DNA from: Lingula anatina
Taxonomy: Eukaryota > Brachiopoda > Lingulata > Lingulida > Lingulidae
Assembly: GCF_001039355.2 (NCBI RefSeq)
Contig: NW_019775453.1
Location: 1-64,000 of the forward strand
Direction: 5' to 3'
DNA length: 64,000 bases
Shown: positions 11,801 to 23,420 of the stretch, in pieces
How positions within the stretch are numbered: position 1 is the stretch's first letter
How the letters are laid out: each line of letters opens with the position of its first letter
Program-made: the position numbers and the translations under genes
The notes under the pieces: generated by a model
The model's input: only the letters and a program-made list of their open reading frames with translations
Databases searched by the model: none
Told to the model about the DNA's origin: nothing

Positions 11801-14800
11801 TCTTTCCAACTTGTTCTAGTTGGTATTTCTTCCTGTTCAACTATTTAACCATTATATTTGGTTGGACTTATCCCTAAAGAAGGCAGTCCTCTACCAATGG
11901 TATGTAGGTGTATATTTTATGGGGCATGGGGAGGGAAAGGATTGAAAGAGTGGAAGACCTTGATAGATTACCCCTGAGCTGCTTACAGCATTTAGGTCGA
12001 GTTGGTACACAATACCCGTGTAAACTTCTGTGTCCAATGGTCATCAGCAAGAAGGATCGAAACAATTAGCGAGCCAGTAAAAAAGATCAAAGGGAAAAAT
12101 GGGCTTCATTAATCTCTGCAGTATCTGCTTCTGTCAGGGAGTGCTGCCCTAAGTCCTGTTTCAGTAGCAGAACAACACTGAGACAATTATTTGTTTATGA
12201 TTATTGTTCTTTAAGTGTTTTTTGCATGAAGAATGATATTAGAATGAAAATTATCTTGTGGTTAAAACTTAGCAGTTGGATATAACAATTTAAAAGAAAA
12301 TACTGTTGCTGGAGCTTGAAATTCAGGTACCAATGTTACATTTGAAGGTGCACTTGCATCCATGCATGGGCAATTAGTGATTACATCTGCTGAAATTTTT
12401 TTTTTTTTTTTTTTTTTTGAAAAGAAAAGAATTATTCTTTTTTCAAGACCAAAAATCTTGATTGCATCCCCCCCCCCCCCATGTTATTCCCACATGAAGT
12501 TATTGGCATAGCATTCATCTGGATAATACAGCTATTTCATTGGGATTTTTTTTATTAAGTTTCTGGTTTCTTGGTTTTTGACTAAAATGGTGTTTTAAAA
12601 ACCAGTGTGGCAAAAGAGAGGGAGAGTGGGGTAGTTTTTTTTCAGTTACTAATTAATAATTGTAAGCTACTCTTTTTTGGCTTACAAGAGAGTTAACAAA
12701 AGATTAATTTATTAAGTAGTCAAAAACTAACCAATTAAGAAAAAAAAATGATCTAGCTTTTTTCACAAAAAATTATTTTACAAGGGATATTAATTTTGAT
12801 CAACATATCCCTGCTTTAGTTGTGCCCTTAAAAATTTCCATCTCCAATTTCTCCAGGGTGGTGAATTTTTTTTTTTTTTACTTGCCTTTGTTTTTATGTG
12901 ACAGTCCGTTGTTATCCTGATAAGGAACCTTGCTCTATCTTAGACCATAATTATTGAAGATAAAAAGCTGCTTAACTGCTGTTTATTATCCATAAGCATC
13001 TTATTTACTGTCCTAGATGTGGGCAGGTCCTAGAAAAGGAAAAACGCTTTCTTTAAGTGGTCAATTTGAGTCCATTAGTCAGGCTTGTGATTGTCCACTA
13101 CCATATCACGTGTCTTGTTTTTAGCCAAATTAAAAGAAGATATATATTTTTGAATATTAGTTGTATCCCTATATGTAAATTAAAATATTTTAAGTGACAG
13201 TAAACAAAATTTGCGTAAATTTTTATTACAACTTGTTCCAGTGTAAACTGGTAGTATCTGTTTCATGTGAAAATTTGAACATTATTGTTGATTTAATGCA
13301 AGTGCACCCTGTTGCCTTTGGAATAGATATCTGTATATTGAACCGATTCTTTCATTTGTCAAATATGGAAGAAAGGCAGGGGCCTTGCATTGTTATGTAC
13401 TTGCATATTTAGTTCAAGTAAAGTCATTTGCACTCTGTCCCCTAGAGATGTATCTTTTAGGGAGGGTCTCAGTTTACTGGGCCACTGAAGCTAGTATTAC
13501 CAAACTGGCAGGTTCATCATCATTCTTTGAAAATCTAGTGTGCCAACCTTTTCACCCACATATTATGATGCTATTGTCCAAGACCTATTCTTGTCCACTT
13601 TCTTCATAATAAGACCCTCTTTGTTTTTTGGCATTTCTAGACAAGCATGTTGATATTTCCATGGCTTGTTATTTAGAAACAAATGTATTTCACTTTAGGA
13701 AGAACAGCAGTTTCACCCCAGATAATGACAGTGATAAACCCCCCTGTTCTTGTCATTGGGTGACTTCATAATGATTGAATTACTTTTAGACTATTTTCTG
13801 TCTCTGACTGCTGACTGTCTGTGAGCCTGTCATTAAAATGACATTACGGATTGATGATGGGGTTATGTTTAGCATCAATTTTACTTTCAAATATCCATTT
13901 ATTTGGTGTTTGAATTTTTGAATTTTGTCTAAAGGAGTATATACCAGTTTGTATTTTGTCTTCGCTCTGATGATGATTTATATGAAGCATTTTAGGTGAT
14001 GTTAACCACAGGTCTTAATTTGTTTCTTATGGAAAAACAAAAATTCAAGGGAGGTTTTGTTTGGGCAGTAAGGGGGGGGGGGGGTAAACTGCAGGTTTTT
14101 ATTGCATCTTTGTATAGTAATGGAAGAACAAAAAGTCAAGGGAGATCTTATGGGGGCAACCGGGAGGGGGGGAGAGTCAAACTGCAGGTACAGGTGTGAT
14201 TGCAATATTGCATAGTAATAATACTGTATAAATATTTTTTCCTGGATATGATCACAGTTTTTTCACACTGTTACAAGTCTTTAAAAGCAGTCAGGAACCC
14301 AATGAAACAAAACACAAAGTGTGGGAATCTTCCAGGTTGATTGTTGTTGTTTATGCCCTTTAATATCAGTTTGTAATTTGTGGTTCTGAGTACATGCCAT
14401 GTTGTAGATGCCACTGATGTCTAGTAACTAAAATACCAGGGTTTGTGTGCACATTATTGTTCATCCTTGCTATAATAAGAAATTGTATCAGCACTCATTC
14501 ACAACAGCAATGTCATATCCAAGCTCTCAAAGCTGATTTCTTTTGTCATGTAATGTTTGTATTTTGATAGGTGTTGTCCTGTGCAATGGTACAACTTGGT
14601 GGCTTGAAAATGAACCCACTTATTTTAAGAATGCACTTTTCAACTTTGCAATTGGCCCCTGGCTGTCTGTTCTCCAAGTCATTATGAACTTCAAAAATAG
14701 GCCACCTTAATAATAACATACTTGAAATGAAAAAAATGATGTAGAAATAGAGAGCAAGATGTTTTGAGAAAAATAAGCTCTGCCNGGGGGGGGGGGAGAG

Positions 14801-17800
14801 TCAAACTGCAGGTACAGGTGTGATTGCAATATTGCATAGTAATAATACTGTATAAATATTTTTTCCTGGATATGATCACAGTTTTTTCACACTGTTACAA
14901 GTCTTTAAAAGCAGTCGGGAACCCAATGAAACAAAACACAAAGTGTGGGAATCTTCCAGGTTGATTGTTGTTGTTTATGCCCTTTATAATATCAGTTTGT
15001 AATTTGTGGTTCTGAGTACATGCCATGTTGTAGATGCCACTGATGTCTAGTAACTAAAATACCAGGGTTTGTGTGCACATTATTGTTCATCCTTGCTATA
15101 ATAAGAAATTGTATCAGCACTCATTCACAACAGCAATGTCATTTCCAAGCTCTCAAAGCTGATTTCTTTTGTCATGTAATGTTTGTATTTTGATAGGTGT
15201 TGTCCTGTGCAATGGTACAACTTGGTGGCTTGAAAATGAACCCACTTATTTTAAGAATGCACTTTTCAACTTTGCAATTGGCCCCTGGCTGTCTGTTCTC
15301 CAAGTCATTATGAACTTCAAAAATAGGCCACCTTAATAATAACATACTTGAAATGAAAAAAATGATGTAGAAATAGAGAGCAAGATGTTTTGAGAAAAAT
15401 AAGCTCTGCCATATGCATCAACCAAAATATGACTTCAGCAAACTTTTTGACACAGTCTTCCTTCAGTAGAAATGTTTCAAAAGAAACAAAGTTATTGCAA
15501 AATAAACCAGAAAATAAAACTTTATTCTATTTTCTTTAGATATTCTTAGAAGTTTATATATATTGGAGTTCTATCATTATTTCTTGTCTAGAGATAAACC
15601 TAAGCTATATGTCTTAATTGTAAAGCATTTTCAGTCTGTCTTGCTAGCATGAATGGCCGGGTACATTTCCCCCCCCCCCCCCCCCCAGCTTATTGTAATA
15701 ATGCATAGACATGTACACATATGTTGAGTCACTTCATTAATGTGTTGCGAGTACATTAGTCCACTGATATGTTTTATGATAACATTAAGTCTTACTCACA
15801 AGGTAGTAATTTTGGCTTCCTCTCCCATTGCAGAATCATGTGTCTTAATGACAGGGTGTTATGAAGATTGAGGTGTACCTGTGTGTGTAATAACTGGCAG
15901 TGCATGAGTACAGGTGATCTTTGGAGCCTTGTCCTTGTTTGTGCCAGGCAGACCTCAATGCTCTACCACAAAAAAGAGAAAGATTGACATAGTGGTCCAG
16001 TTAGTGGTTGATATCAGCCGTCCATCTATTAACTTTGTGTGATTTTTTTCTTTTGTTATGTAGCCATTTCATCTGGGTGTTTTTATAAATGGATGGTAAT
16101 CTTTCCTACATTTCTTCTTCTTCTCTCTTTCTCTCTCTCTTCTCCCACAAACTTTGTCTTTAGCTCTGTCTTTCTCAAATTTCAAAAAGGGAGATCTATA
16201 TTACAACACAAAAAAGGCCCGCCGAATTTTTATGGTCAAAATGTTTTGCTGTCATTAATATTATAATTGTCAATAGAATTTTGACACAAAAGAAATCCAT
16301 CTTACACGAAAATGCATAGGATATTTTTGCAAAAAGTTTGTATTGTCTAAATAGTAAAAATGATTTGGAATTTTTGTAGGACAGCATTTAAAATAAGACC
16401 TTTCTTTTAATTTTCTTGATTTTTCCCACGTTGAGGTATCAAAGAAAGGCTAATGAAACTTTTAATCTGAAAAGCAGTGTTGAGTCAGCAGATAATTGCC
16501 TGTCATCCCCTATAATTGAAACATTTTTTAAACATTGAAACACAAACAGGTGGAATTATTTTTACCACTCCTGTTTTATTGAATTACATCAAAAAATAAT
16601 AATACTGGATTTTGCAAGTTCAGATTCAGTGATTTTTAATTTCCTTTATTATGCTGATGTCAAGACATGGCGGATTTGCTAACAAAAGCCCATTATCTAT
16701 CAATCAAATTCAGCAGTGCAGAAAAATGTTCTACCCATACCACAATCCAAGATGGCAGAAAAAAATGCAAGTTGTATCCAGTTGTTAAATCATCCTCATA
16801 ATATACAAATATAGACCTGTGGCCGTAAAAATAGTATTTCCGCCACTCCTGTTTTGTAGAATTACATCTTAAACTAGAAGTGGTTTGAATCAGGAAGGCT
16901 ATTTGGAAATTTTTTTATATTTTGTATTGTGCTAAAGTTGTAACATTCTGGTTCCCACACCTACCTCTGACAGAGACCTGTGAATAGACCTGAATACTGA
17001 AAAAAGTTGTGACTTCTTGGTAGTGCTTAAAACAGGTGTTTAGATCATGGTCCATACCACTCGTTTCCAGACACCCAACAAAAAAATGGATGCAACTTTT
17101 CTTTGGGCAGTTTTTTTTGGGTATACAATAAAAATACTTAACAAGATATAAGACATTGCAAATCATGTAAACTGTATCTGTAACTTAATTTTAGATGGTA
17201 TTTTTATTCATAATCAAAATTATTGCCAAAAAGTTTGGTAAAATAAAAAGATATCACAGCTGTTATAAATCTCCTAACCACATATGTAATTTATATTTAG
17301 TATTTTTTTTTCAAAACACTTCCTAGTTGAACTTTTTACTAACATCTAGGACCTATCAAACTTGATAGGTATTAGCGTTCATAGACTGAATACTGGACAG
17401 TAGGACTGATGTGGAAAGGTAAAGCACAAAGTCAACTGATTTCATGTACTGGATCCTTATTTAGTTCTCAGTTGCACAATATCCTTGTTCTGAACTTTCA
17501 GTAACTAGTGACATTAGACAAGTGACAAGAGCTGTGAACTATGATTATGCCACATCCCCTCAGGGGGCTCAGGGATATGAAGGGAAAAAACTCACCATTA
17601 AAACAATAAAGGAAGTATTTGATAATAAGGAAGTATAGTGACATTTTAAAAGAATACTTGTGTTTTCGTCTTGAGGGACAATGGTTGACGTAATTGGGGA
17701 GATTAACTTGAAGATAGGATGTTGTGAATGACTAACTAATCCAAAGAATTAAACTGGATATTGCAGAGATTGTGGTTTTCTTTCTCCAGAGTCCTCAGGT

Positions 17801-20800
17801 GTCTGATCCTCTTTGTCCCCAACTTCCGAATCTTATTTCAGTTGACAATGAGACATCAGAATGTGGTAAGTTAATGTTTTTGCAAATCTCTGACCTGCAA
17901 ACTGGTGGCGGTGAGTAACTCTGGCGTCTTTCATGTCTCCTGCACTGCAGAGGTAGAACTAATGACAGCCGTTCTATAGAAAAGGACATAGTTCTAATCC
18001 ACTAAGGCATCCTCCCTTCAAAAGTGGCTCCAGCAACACACCTGAAAGCATCACAAGTTTCTTTCAAATTGGAGAAAATTAACTAAATTGTTTGTGAATT
18101 GAGATAATAGTGCACTACGGGTTGCCGCTTTATAATTAATTCAATTTTGGGATATTGCTCTTCTGAATGAAACCTCATGCCTACAAGTGTTTTATGTGAC
18201 ATAGAATGTATTGTGAAAGAAGATTAAGAGTACAATGAGGCCAGGGTGGAGTAGTGAAGCCTATCATATCTGCTAAGTGTGAGCAAAGGGCAGAAGTTTA
18301 TCTTTTATTATAGGAAATGAAAACATCTCTATTTTTTAAAGCTTTTTTTATTTCCTTTTGTATTACCTCATGGCAGGATATAGCTGTAAGACAGCTGCTT
18401 ACGTATTGCTAGAGAGGGAGGGCCACCATTCCCTGAATATATCCATAATGTCATTTTATCACAATGTAAAATCTTCTTGAACTAATAACACCAACTACAA
18501 AATTAAAATACAACAACAAAGCACTTTCAATAGATCATACACAATGTATTACATAACATGACTGTTTAAATGATGTTTTATGTTTTACCACACTTATCCT
18601 TGAGTTGGATTCTGTTTTATGTATGTAAGATGATGTGAAAATTTGTAATATCAAATTTTGCAAGGTGTTATTACCTATCTTAGCAAAACAAATCTGGAAG
18701 AGACAGAAGATCTTAACCATCTGTTGTCCTTCAATCCTAACACCATTGTATGTTGAATATATCATAATAAGATAACCTGTCAAGTTATGTTGCACCAAGT
18801 TAGGTAGACTCAAGTTGACTGGAAATAGGACAGAAAACTCTGTTTACACCAGGCTTGCAGCCACTGGGAGACCCACATTGACCAACAGTCACAAAGAATC
18901 ACCCTGGGGTTACAAGGTGGTGGGCACGTGATTTCGATAGTCTCCCAGCCCCCCCCCCCACCCCCCCCCCCCCCCTTCTCTCTTGGTTTCCATTACTCTT
19001 TACTGGTCGCCTAAGGGTTTGCAAGTGCATTGAACTGTTAAAAAACTCTGATCCAGTGACTCTGGATGGCATATCTAGGTCTCACAATTCTCAAGTCACT
19101 TTCTATGGGTCTCACAGGTCCTAATAGACTAAAGTTGCTTGGAATGTCACTGGTAGCATCCAGAAGCTAACTTTTGAGGAATTTTTTACTCACAAGCATT
19201 ATTGCAAGCCTGTTGCAGTCATATTGCGATCAACAAATCAATGCAGGCTTAAGATGTGACCAAGTTGTGTTGGTGACTGCAATAAAACGACACAATAAGA
19301 CTAAAAAGCAACCTGTGGCCAATTTTCTTTAGAGTGGCAGAGACACCGTTAAGGTAAACAGGCGACCAAATTAGATAACAGTCCAGACTAGTGAAAGTTG
19401 TTAAAAATTTGAAATTTTCATAGTTGTGAAAGAGTGAAGCCCAGTGTGATGGCACCTAAGCTTTATATCAGGGTGGGAGGGGGACTCTTTTTCTAAAAAA
19501 AGTGGGCCTTTTACCATGAAACCTTCGTGTACATACAGATCAAATGTAGATGTAGATCAAATTTTGCCCAGAGCAGACCCTTTCCCTGCTGAAAGTGGGG
19601 TCCATATAAACCCCCACCCCAGCCCTGGGTACAGGTCTAGAAAGTATGAAATGTTTTATCTCCACACTGTCAGCCAACTGGTATATCCTTACCACACTGC
19701 TTCTTTAAGTTAAATACGTGTATCATTATTATGCTGCTCTTGTCACTATGATTCACAAACCAATTCACACTGCTGTGCCTTGTGGTTATATAGTATCAGA
19801 TCTGTGGAGGCTATTACCTGTACTTAAGTGACTCATTTCTTCCTCAAAAACTGTTTGATGTGTTCTTGTCCGTTTTTTCTCACCCTTGACAGTTAGAAAA
19901 ATGATCATTGAGAAAAATTTTATGATTAAAGTCTGCTGCATTCCAACACTGTTTCCAAAGTTTAAAAACTTCTGAAAAAATTTCTATCATGCAACAATGT
20001 AGTTAACTTATTTTGCTGTGCTTAAGTAACATTGGCACCTAGCAAAAAATTCCTTTTTTTTTTTTTTTTCAACATAAAGGTACCTTTTCCACTATTAGTA
20101 TTAGACATTTTGAAATATTTAAGGGTCTTTTTTATCCACTGTTAGTCAGTGTTTCTCTTCAAGTGGGTGCTTTTTTCTCATATAAGTGCTTGAAAGGCTA
20201 CCAAAAGTAGGAAATAAAAACCGTGAGAGAAAGTGAAATTTATTTGTTGCTTATAGTAATTCCCACCTTATTCAAATGTAGGTGATGCACCACCCTGTAG
20301 TAAATGAGGGTATATCTTCACTTTGTTTAAGGGCATTAAGCCAAATTATTGGTGCAAATAATTGCACTGTTTTTTTATTACATTTTTTATAGTTTTCCTT
20401 TTAATACCCAATGTCATCCTTTTCCATTCATTTAAGATATTGTATCCAAATGTGTCTTCTGCACCATTTTTGTATGAGCTGCACTTTTCAATAATCAACC
20501 CATGTGAAATATCCCAGCCTAGTGCTGATAAAATAAATCCCAAGACTTGCTCTAATTGCCCCTTGGCCTCTAATGTTCTGCTGTACAAGTTCAGTACAAG
20601 ACAAAGCAGGAGTCCTCCTTTCTAAATACAAATATTAAATATGTGTCTGATGCCAGACACTCAACATTAAAGTCTTTACTTACATTAATTGTCAATTCTC
20701 TTCCTATTGATGGTGCCACTCACTAGTTAGATAGGTGTATTAAACTACAGTCAGACATCTGAAAAACTTTTAATATCTAAATGGTATTTAAATAACACTA

Positions 20801-21889
20801 TTTTCATTTTCCAGCATTTCTGCTGTGACATGTCCCATCATGATTCTCCATGCAGAGGATGATTACATGGTGCCTTATGAACTGGGAGTGAAGGTTAATT
20901 GTTTTCTTTTTTTTTCTTTTTTACTTTTTATATTTGCCTTTAGTACAAGTTCTTTGCAGTTAGTGAGTATGCCAGTTTTCTCACAAAATTTAAAGAAATT
21001 ATCAGAGCAAAAGAAAATGTGAGGAGTGTTTCCATATTTATGATTTCATTGAATCTACAGGGAGTAACTTATTCCCTTTCAACTTTTTCCAGTTGTACAA
21101 GAAGGCCGTTTCCTCAAAAGAAAAAGGTGCAGGTGCAGTGAAGCTGGTTTCTTTTGATAAATCCGAGGGTCTTGGACACCGTGATATATACAAGTCTTCC
21201 AATTTACCAGCTACTTTGAGGTATAATTCAGTTTTTTGAACTGCTCAGTGAAAATAAACTGTCTTGTAATGCTGCAGAGACTAAAATACCTTGGTCATTT
21301 TGCACAAGTGTATTTGCATGGACCATGAACCTTATAATAGCATAATTTTTGTCATACATTTACTAGACAAAGTGAAATTCATGAGGCATGATGTAAAAGT
21401 AGTAGCCTATGGTTAGTGGCCTTTGGTTAAAATTTTAAAACTGCCCTGCATCTACAGTTCATATTTCCATAATTAAGGCACAAAATGGTTCTTGTAAAAT
21501 CTGCACTTGGCAACAAGTGACACGAATTGTTGTTTGTTCATCATGGATAGTGGCAGTTTGCGTGTAGTGCGCCTGCTTGTCTCTTTTGACTTCAGGTTCA
21601 ACCACAGTTATTGTATCTGCATAATTACAACCCTCTTTCAGTAGCATGTCAATCACAGGAAACTCCTGAGCACAAGTGCTTACAGTACATTCATTGTAGA
21701 CCATCCTTAAAGTTATTGAAGTTCTGTCATTTGGGAATGTTAGGATTTAAGGTTTTTCAGTATGTTTTTTTTTAATTTTCCATTTTGCTTACTCCTTTAT
21801 AAGAGTAGCTCATTTCTATCAGTTTAACAATAGTTATATCAGTTTAACAATAGTTAGAAGTTTACCAGTAAAATTCCTAGTGCATGTTA

Positions 21890-21971
<82 letters not shown>

Positions 21972-22625
21972 TCTCCATAGTAGAAAAAACATTCAGACTC
22001 TGACAGAATCATTTATGATTTGCATGTATGAAGAGAATGTCTGGTTAGTTTTTTGGTGATCTTTTTTATTTGCATAGTTTAAATTGGCCAGTTTTTTGCC
22101 CATCTTTCTGCCACATTTCAATAGTTTCTCCGTGCTGTCTGGTAAAGCCTCCCCTGCTGGTGTAGTCCAACCACTCCCTGCTCCTGGCATTAGTGTCTTC
22201 TGTGTTAGAATGTCTTCTATTCAGGGCTGACACATTACAACAGGACCCAAATTGGAGACTTATGGAGCTAGACTCAACAACTTAGAATGAACTTAAGTCC
22301 TAATAACTTGATTGAGATCTTAGGTATTAATATCGAAATAATAAAGGTCATTTTGCTTAGTTCTATACCTTTGCATGATGACTGATTCATATGCAGCTTC
22401 TCTGCTTACTTGATCACATCTCAGTGAACAAAACTATACAAATTGAACCTTCTTTCAGTGATGTCTATATTTCAGCATTCCATTTGTAAAACAGCAATAT
22501 TGCAAGCGATACCATTGCAAGCTATGTGAATAACTAGTTGTTTTTATTTCTATGTTTGATTTTTCAGACAATTCATTGCAGAAACTTCAGGACAGAAGGC
22601 AAACTCGGGTCAATCAGAAGATTGA
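2874..22625 (+). CDS. ABHD12: ABHD12-type lysophosphatidylserine lipase, 12 exons, 379 aa
   Basis: ABHD12 is a membrane serine hydrolase, mainly of the ER, that cleaves lysophosphatidylserine and related lipids. Coding exons: 2874-2998, 3524-3645, 4643-4745, 5134-5247, 5499-5575, 6041-6173, 6421-6458, 11191-11270, 11589-11671, 20815-20893, 21093-21220, 22568-22625. They total 1140 nt with every junction in phase (human ABHD12 is 398 aa). Residues 1-41 are lysine-rich. Residues about 50-67 form one hydrophobic membrane anchor. The alpha/beta-hydrolase fold follows: oxyanion motif HGQSGTRG at 149-156, nucleophile elbow GHSLG with Ser221, Asp308 in HAEDDYMVP, and His347 in GHRDIYKS. Other landmarks are VDYRG, LILESPFNN-like MILESPFNN and the DWFF-like EWIFINPI. 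Exon 7 is only 38 nt. Introns 7 (4.7 kb) and 9 (9.1 kb) contain repeats and assembly joins. The related ABHD12B paralogue is less likely, because the length and the GINS1 neighbour favour ABHD12. Confidence 0.96.
3740..4170. repeat. CpG-bearing insert with a perfect palindrome, ABHD12 intron 2
   Basis: This part of intron 2 (3646-4642) has more CpG dinucleotides (about 17 in 430 bp) than the flanking intron. It contains a 26-bp perfect palindrome at 3816-3841, centred on AATCTCTTAAGAGATT. No coding similarity was recognised. A degraded mobile element is the likeliest explanation, but no terminal repeats or target-site duplication could be defined. Confidence 0.35.
4981..5031. repeat. 25-bp overlap flanking an assembly N (5006)
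   Basis: The 25 bases at 4981-5005 recur at 5007-5031 with one mismatch, separated by the single N at 5006. The placement points to two contig ends that overlap but were joined without merging. It lies in ABHD12 intron 3 and does not touch coding sequence. Confidence 0.8.
6930..7325. other. CpG-dense island in ABHD12 intron 7
   Basis: I count about 22 CpG in roughly 340 bp, while the surrounding intron is strongly CpG-poor. On the minus strand it reads AAGATGGCGGC (about 7175-7185), which is both a YY1-type site and a good Kozak start. That ATG opens a 62-codon frame (7182 down to 6994) with no recognised homologue. A CACGTG E-box lies near 7214-7219, and a small hairpin with CCCCGTT/AACGGGG arms lies near 7250-7275. 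The island ends at the N at 7326. It could be a young transposable element, an alternative or nested promoter, or misplaced contig sequence. Confidence 0.5.
7326..7326. other. Single-N assembly join
   Basis: An isolated N in ABHD12 intron 7, directly after the CpG-dense island. Unlike the Ns at 5006 and 14785, its two flanks do not repeat each other, so the join may hide missing sequence. Confidence 0.8.
7327..11190. other. ABHD12 intron 7, remainder
   Basis: AT-rich intronic sequence. Apart from the hairpin at 9123-9161, it shows short homopolymers and a TTTA/ATTT-rich patch around 10661-10690. The 127-codon minus-strand frame at 8604-8987 has no family resemblance and no splice context. 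The acceptor for exon 8 is the TTTGTAG ending at 11190. Confidence 0.6.
9123..9161. repeat. 15-bp perfect inverted repeat (hairpin)
   Basis: Left arm 9123-9137 (AACTAAGATCTAATA) and right arm 9147-9161 are exact reverse complements around a 9-nt loop. Partial pairing continues outward by about five bases across a small bulge. It could fold in the ABHD12 pre-mRNA or be the remnant of a palindromic element. Confidence 0.7.
11672..14029. other. ABHD12 intron 9, 5' part
   Basis: No gene seen. It contains a poly-T run near 12399-12418 and a C13 tract at 12468-12480. Small open frames (13194-13412, 13385-13609) lack any recognised motif. Confidence 0.6.
14030..14219. repeat. Diverged tandem duplication of about 95 bp
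   Basis: Two adjacent units, about 14030-14121 and 14122-14219, share the same layout: GGAARAACAAAAA, then TCAAGGGAG, a G-rich run, AAACTGCAGGT, then TTGCATA or TTTGTATA followed by GTAAT. Divergence is moderate, so this is an older event than the near-identical copy described at 14166-15410. Confidence 0.6.
14166..15410. repeat. Near-identical ~620-bp direct repeat across an N: likely false duplication
   Basis: The sequence from the G-run and AGAGTCAAACTGCAGG (14166) to AATAAGCTCTGCC (14784) is repeated after the N at 14785, from 14786 to 15410. The copies differ by only a few bases, for example GCAGTCAGG/GCAGTCGGG and a 2-base indel in CCCTTTA(TA)ATATCAG. The first copy stops exactly at the N and the second starts exactly after it, inside a G homopolymer. 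This is what two unmerged overlapping contig ends (perhaps two haplotypes) look like, so the real locus probably has one copy. It is wholly within ABHD12 intron 9. Confidence 0.88.
15669..15687. repeat. Poly-C tract, C19
   Basis: Nineteen consecutive C residues in ABHD12 intron 9. It is the longest single tract of a set of poly-C/poly-G tracts of 11 or more spread over the window. Confidence 0.9.
18949..18975. repeat. Interrupted poly-C tract, C11-A-C15
   Basis: Two C runs separated by one A at 18960. The complementary strand is G-rich enough to form four-stranded structures. Confidence 0.9.
21818..21857. repeat. 20-bp tandem duplication
   Basis: The 20-bp unit ATCAGTTTAACAATAGTTAT occurs at 21818-21837 and again at 21838-21857 with one terminal change. 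It lies in ABHD12 intron 11, just before the compound microsatellite. Confidence 0.85.
21892..21968. repeat. Compound microsatellite (TG)21(GA)18
   Basis: Twenty-one TG repeats (21892-21933) run directly into eighteen GA repeats (21933-21968) in ABHD12 intron 11. It is likely to be length-polymorphic. Confidence 0.97.
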
Positions 22626-23420
22626 ACTATGCACTAAAATTTTAGGAAATGATAGAACAAAGTTTTTTCTTCTTAATATTAAATCTAGATGTTTGTGTGT
22701 GTTTGTAGTACCCCGTGATTTAAATTGTTAAGATTTTTTTCATTAATTCTAACATTGGAAGAGAAAGGAAAGCTAAACCCGAACTGAATTATGAAATTAT
22801 TATTTGCTGTCTTTAATTATTTATGAAATATATGGTATTTAAATGTCACAGTTGAACACTTTGAATCTAAGTATTTACAAACTGCTCATCTTTTATCACT
22901 GAATGATTCCATTTGGCATGAATTATTATATTAAACATTTTATCAAGAAAAGACAGCACCAGTAGTGATAAATGATAAGTATATGATATTTGACTAAATC
23001 AGGGAATATACAGAACCAGTTTATATTGACTCGATTGAGACCTTTTCTTCTCAAATTACATTTTATGTATTTATTGATTGATCAAATATCAGTATTAGTT
23101 TTTTTTGGAATCATCAATTTTTATCCTAAGCTTGCAATTACATGCACGTGCTGATGATTTCTTCATTACATTAATGATTTTACTTCTGTTTATGAAATGT
23201 GCTTAGATATTAGATTATTTTTCTATTAAAAATGTGTATGGTCAAATTTCTCTCCTGTAACCCTTATTTTGAAAATCCTTGTTTTCTTGGATTATTTAAG
23301 AATGTCATGTTGGTGATAATATTCACAATTATGTATCACTGGCCTTCTACAATGAATGTGCAATTATGTATGCAATTTCAATGCAATTTGAGAATAAAGA
23401 CAAATTCATATAAATTCCTG
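22626..23420 (+). other. ABHD12: Probable ABHD12 3' UTR
   Basis: AT-rich sequence after the ABHD12 stop. AATAAA at 23393-23398 is a plausible poly(A) signal, giving a 3' UTR of about 0.8 kb. The end is inferred; no transcript evidence is available. Confidence 0.45.

Larger units (their letters stand above)
15411..20814. other. ABHD12 intron 9, 3' part
   Basis: No gene recognised. It holds a C19 tract at 15669-15687, a C11-A-C15 tract at 18949-18975, a CT-rich run near 16116-16145, a short inverted repeat ACCTATCAA/TTGATAGGT at about 17351-17370, and a poly-T run near 20054-20069. Acceptor CAG at 20812-20814 precedes exon 10. Confidence 0.6.

Noticed and set aside
20346-20625. Opposed open frames of 80 and 87 codons in ABHD12 intron 9
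   Set aside because: Mirror frames of the same AT-rich intronic DNA; no motif recognised.
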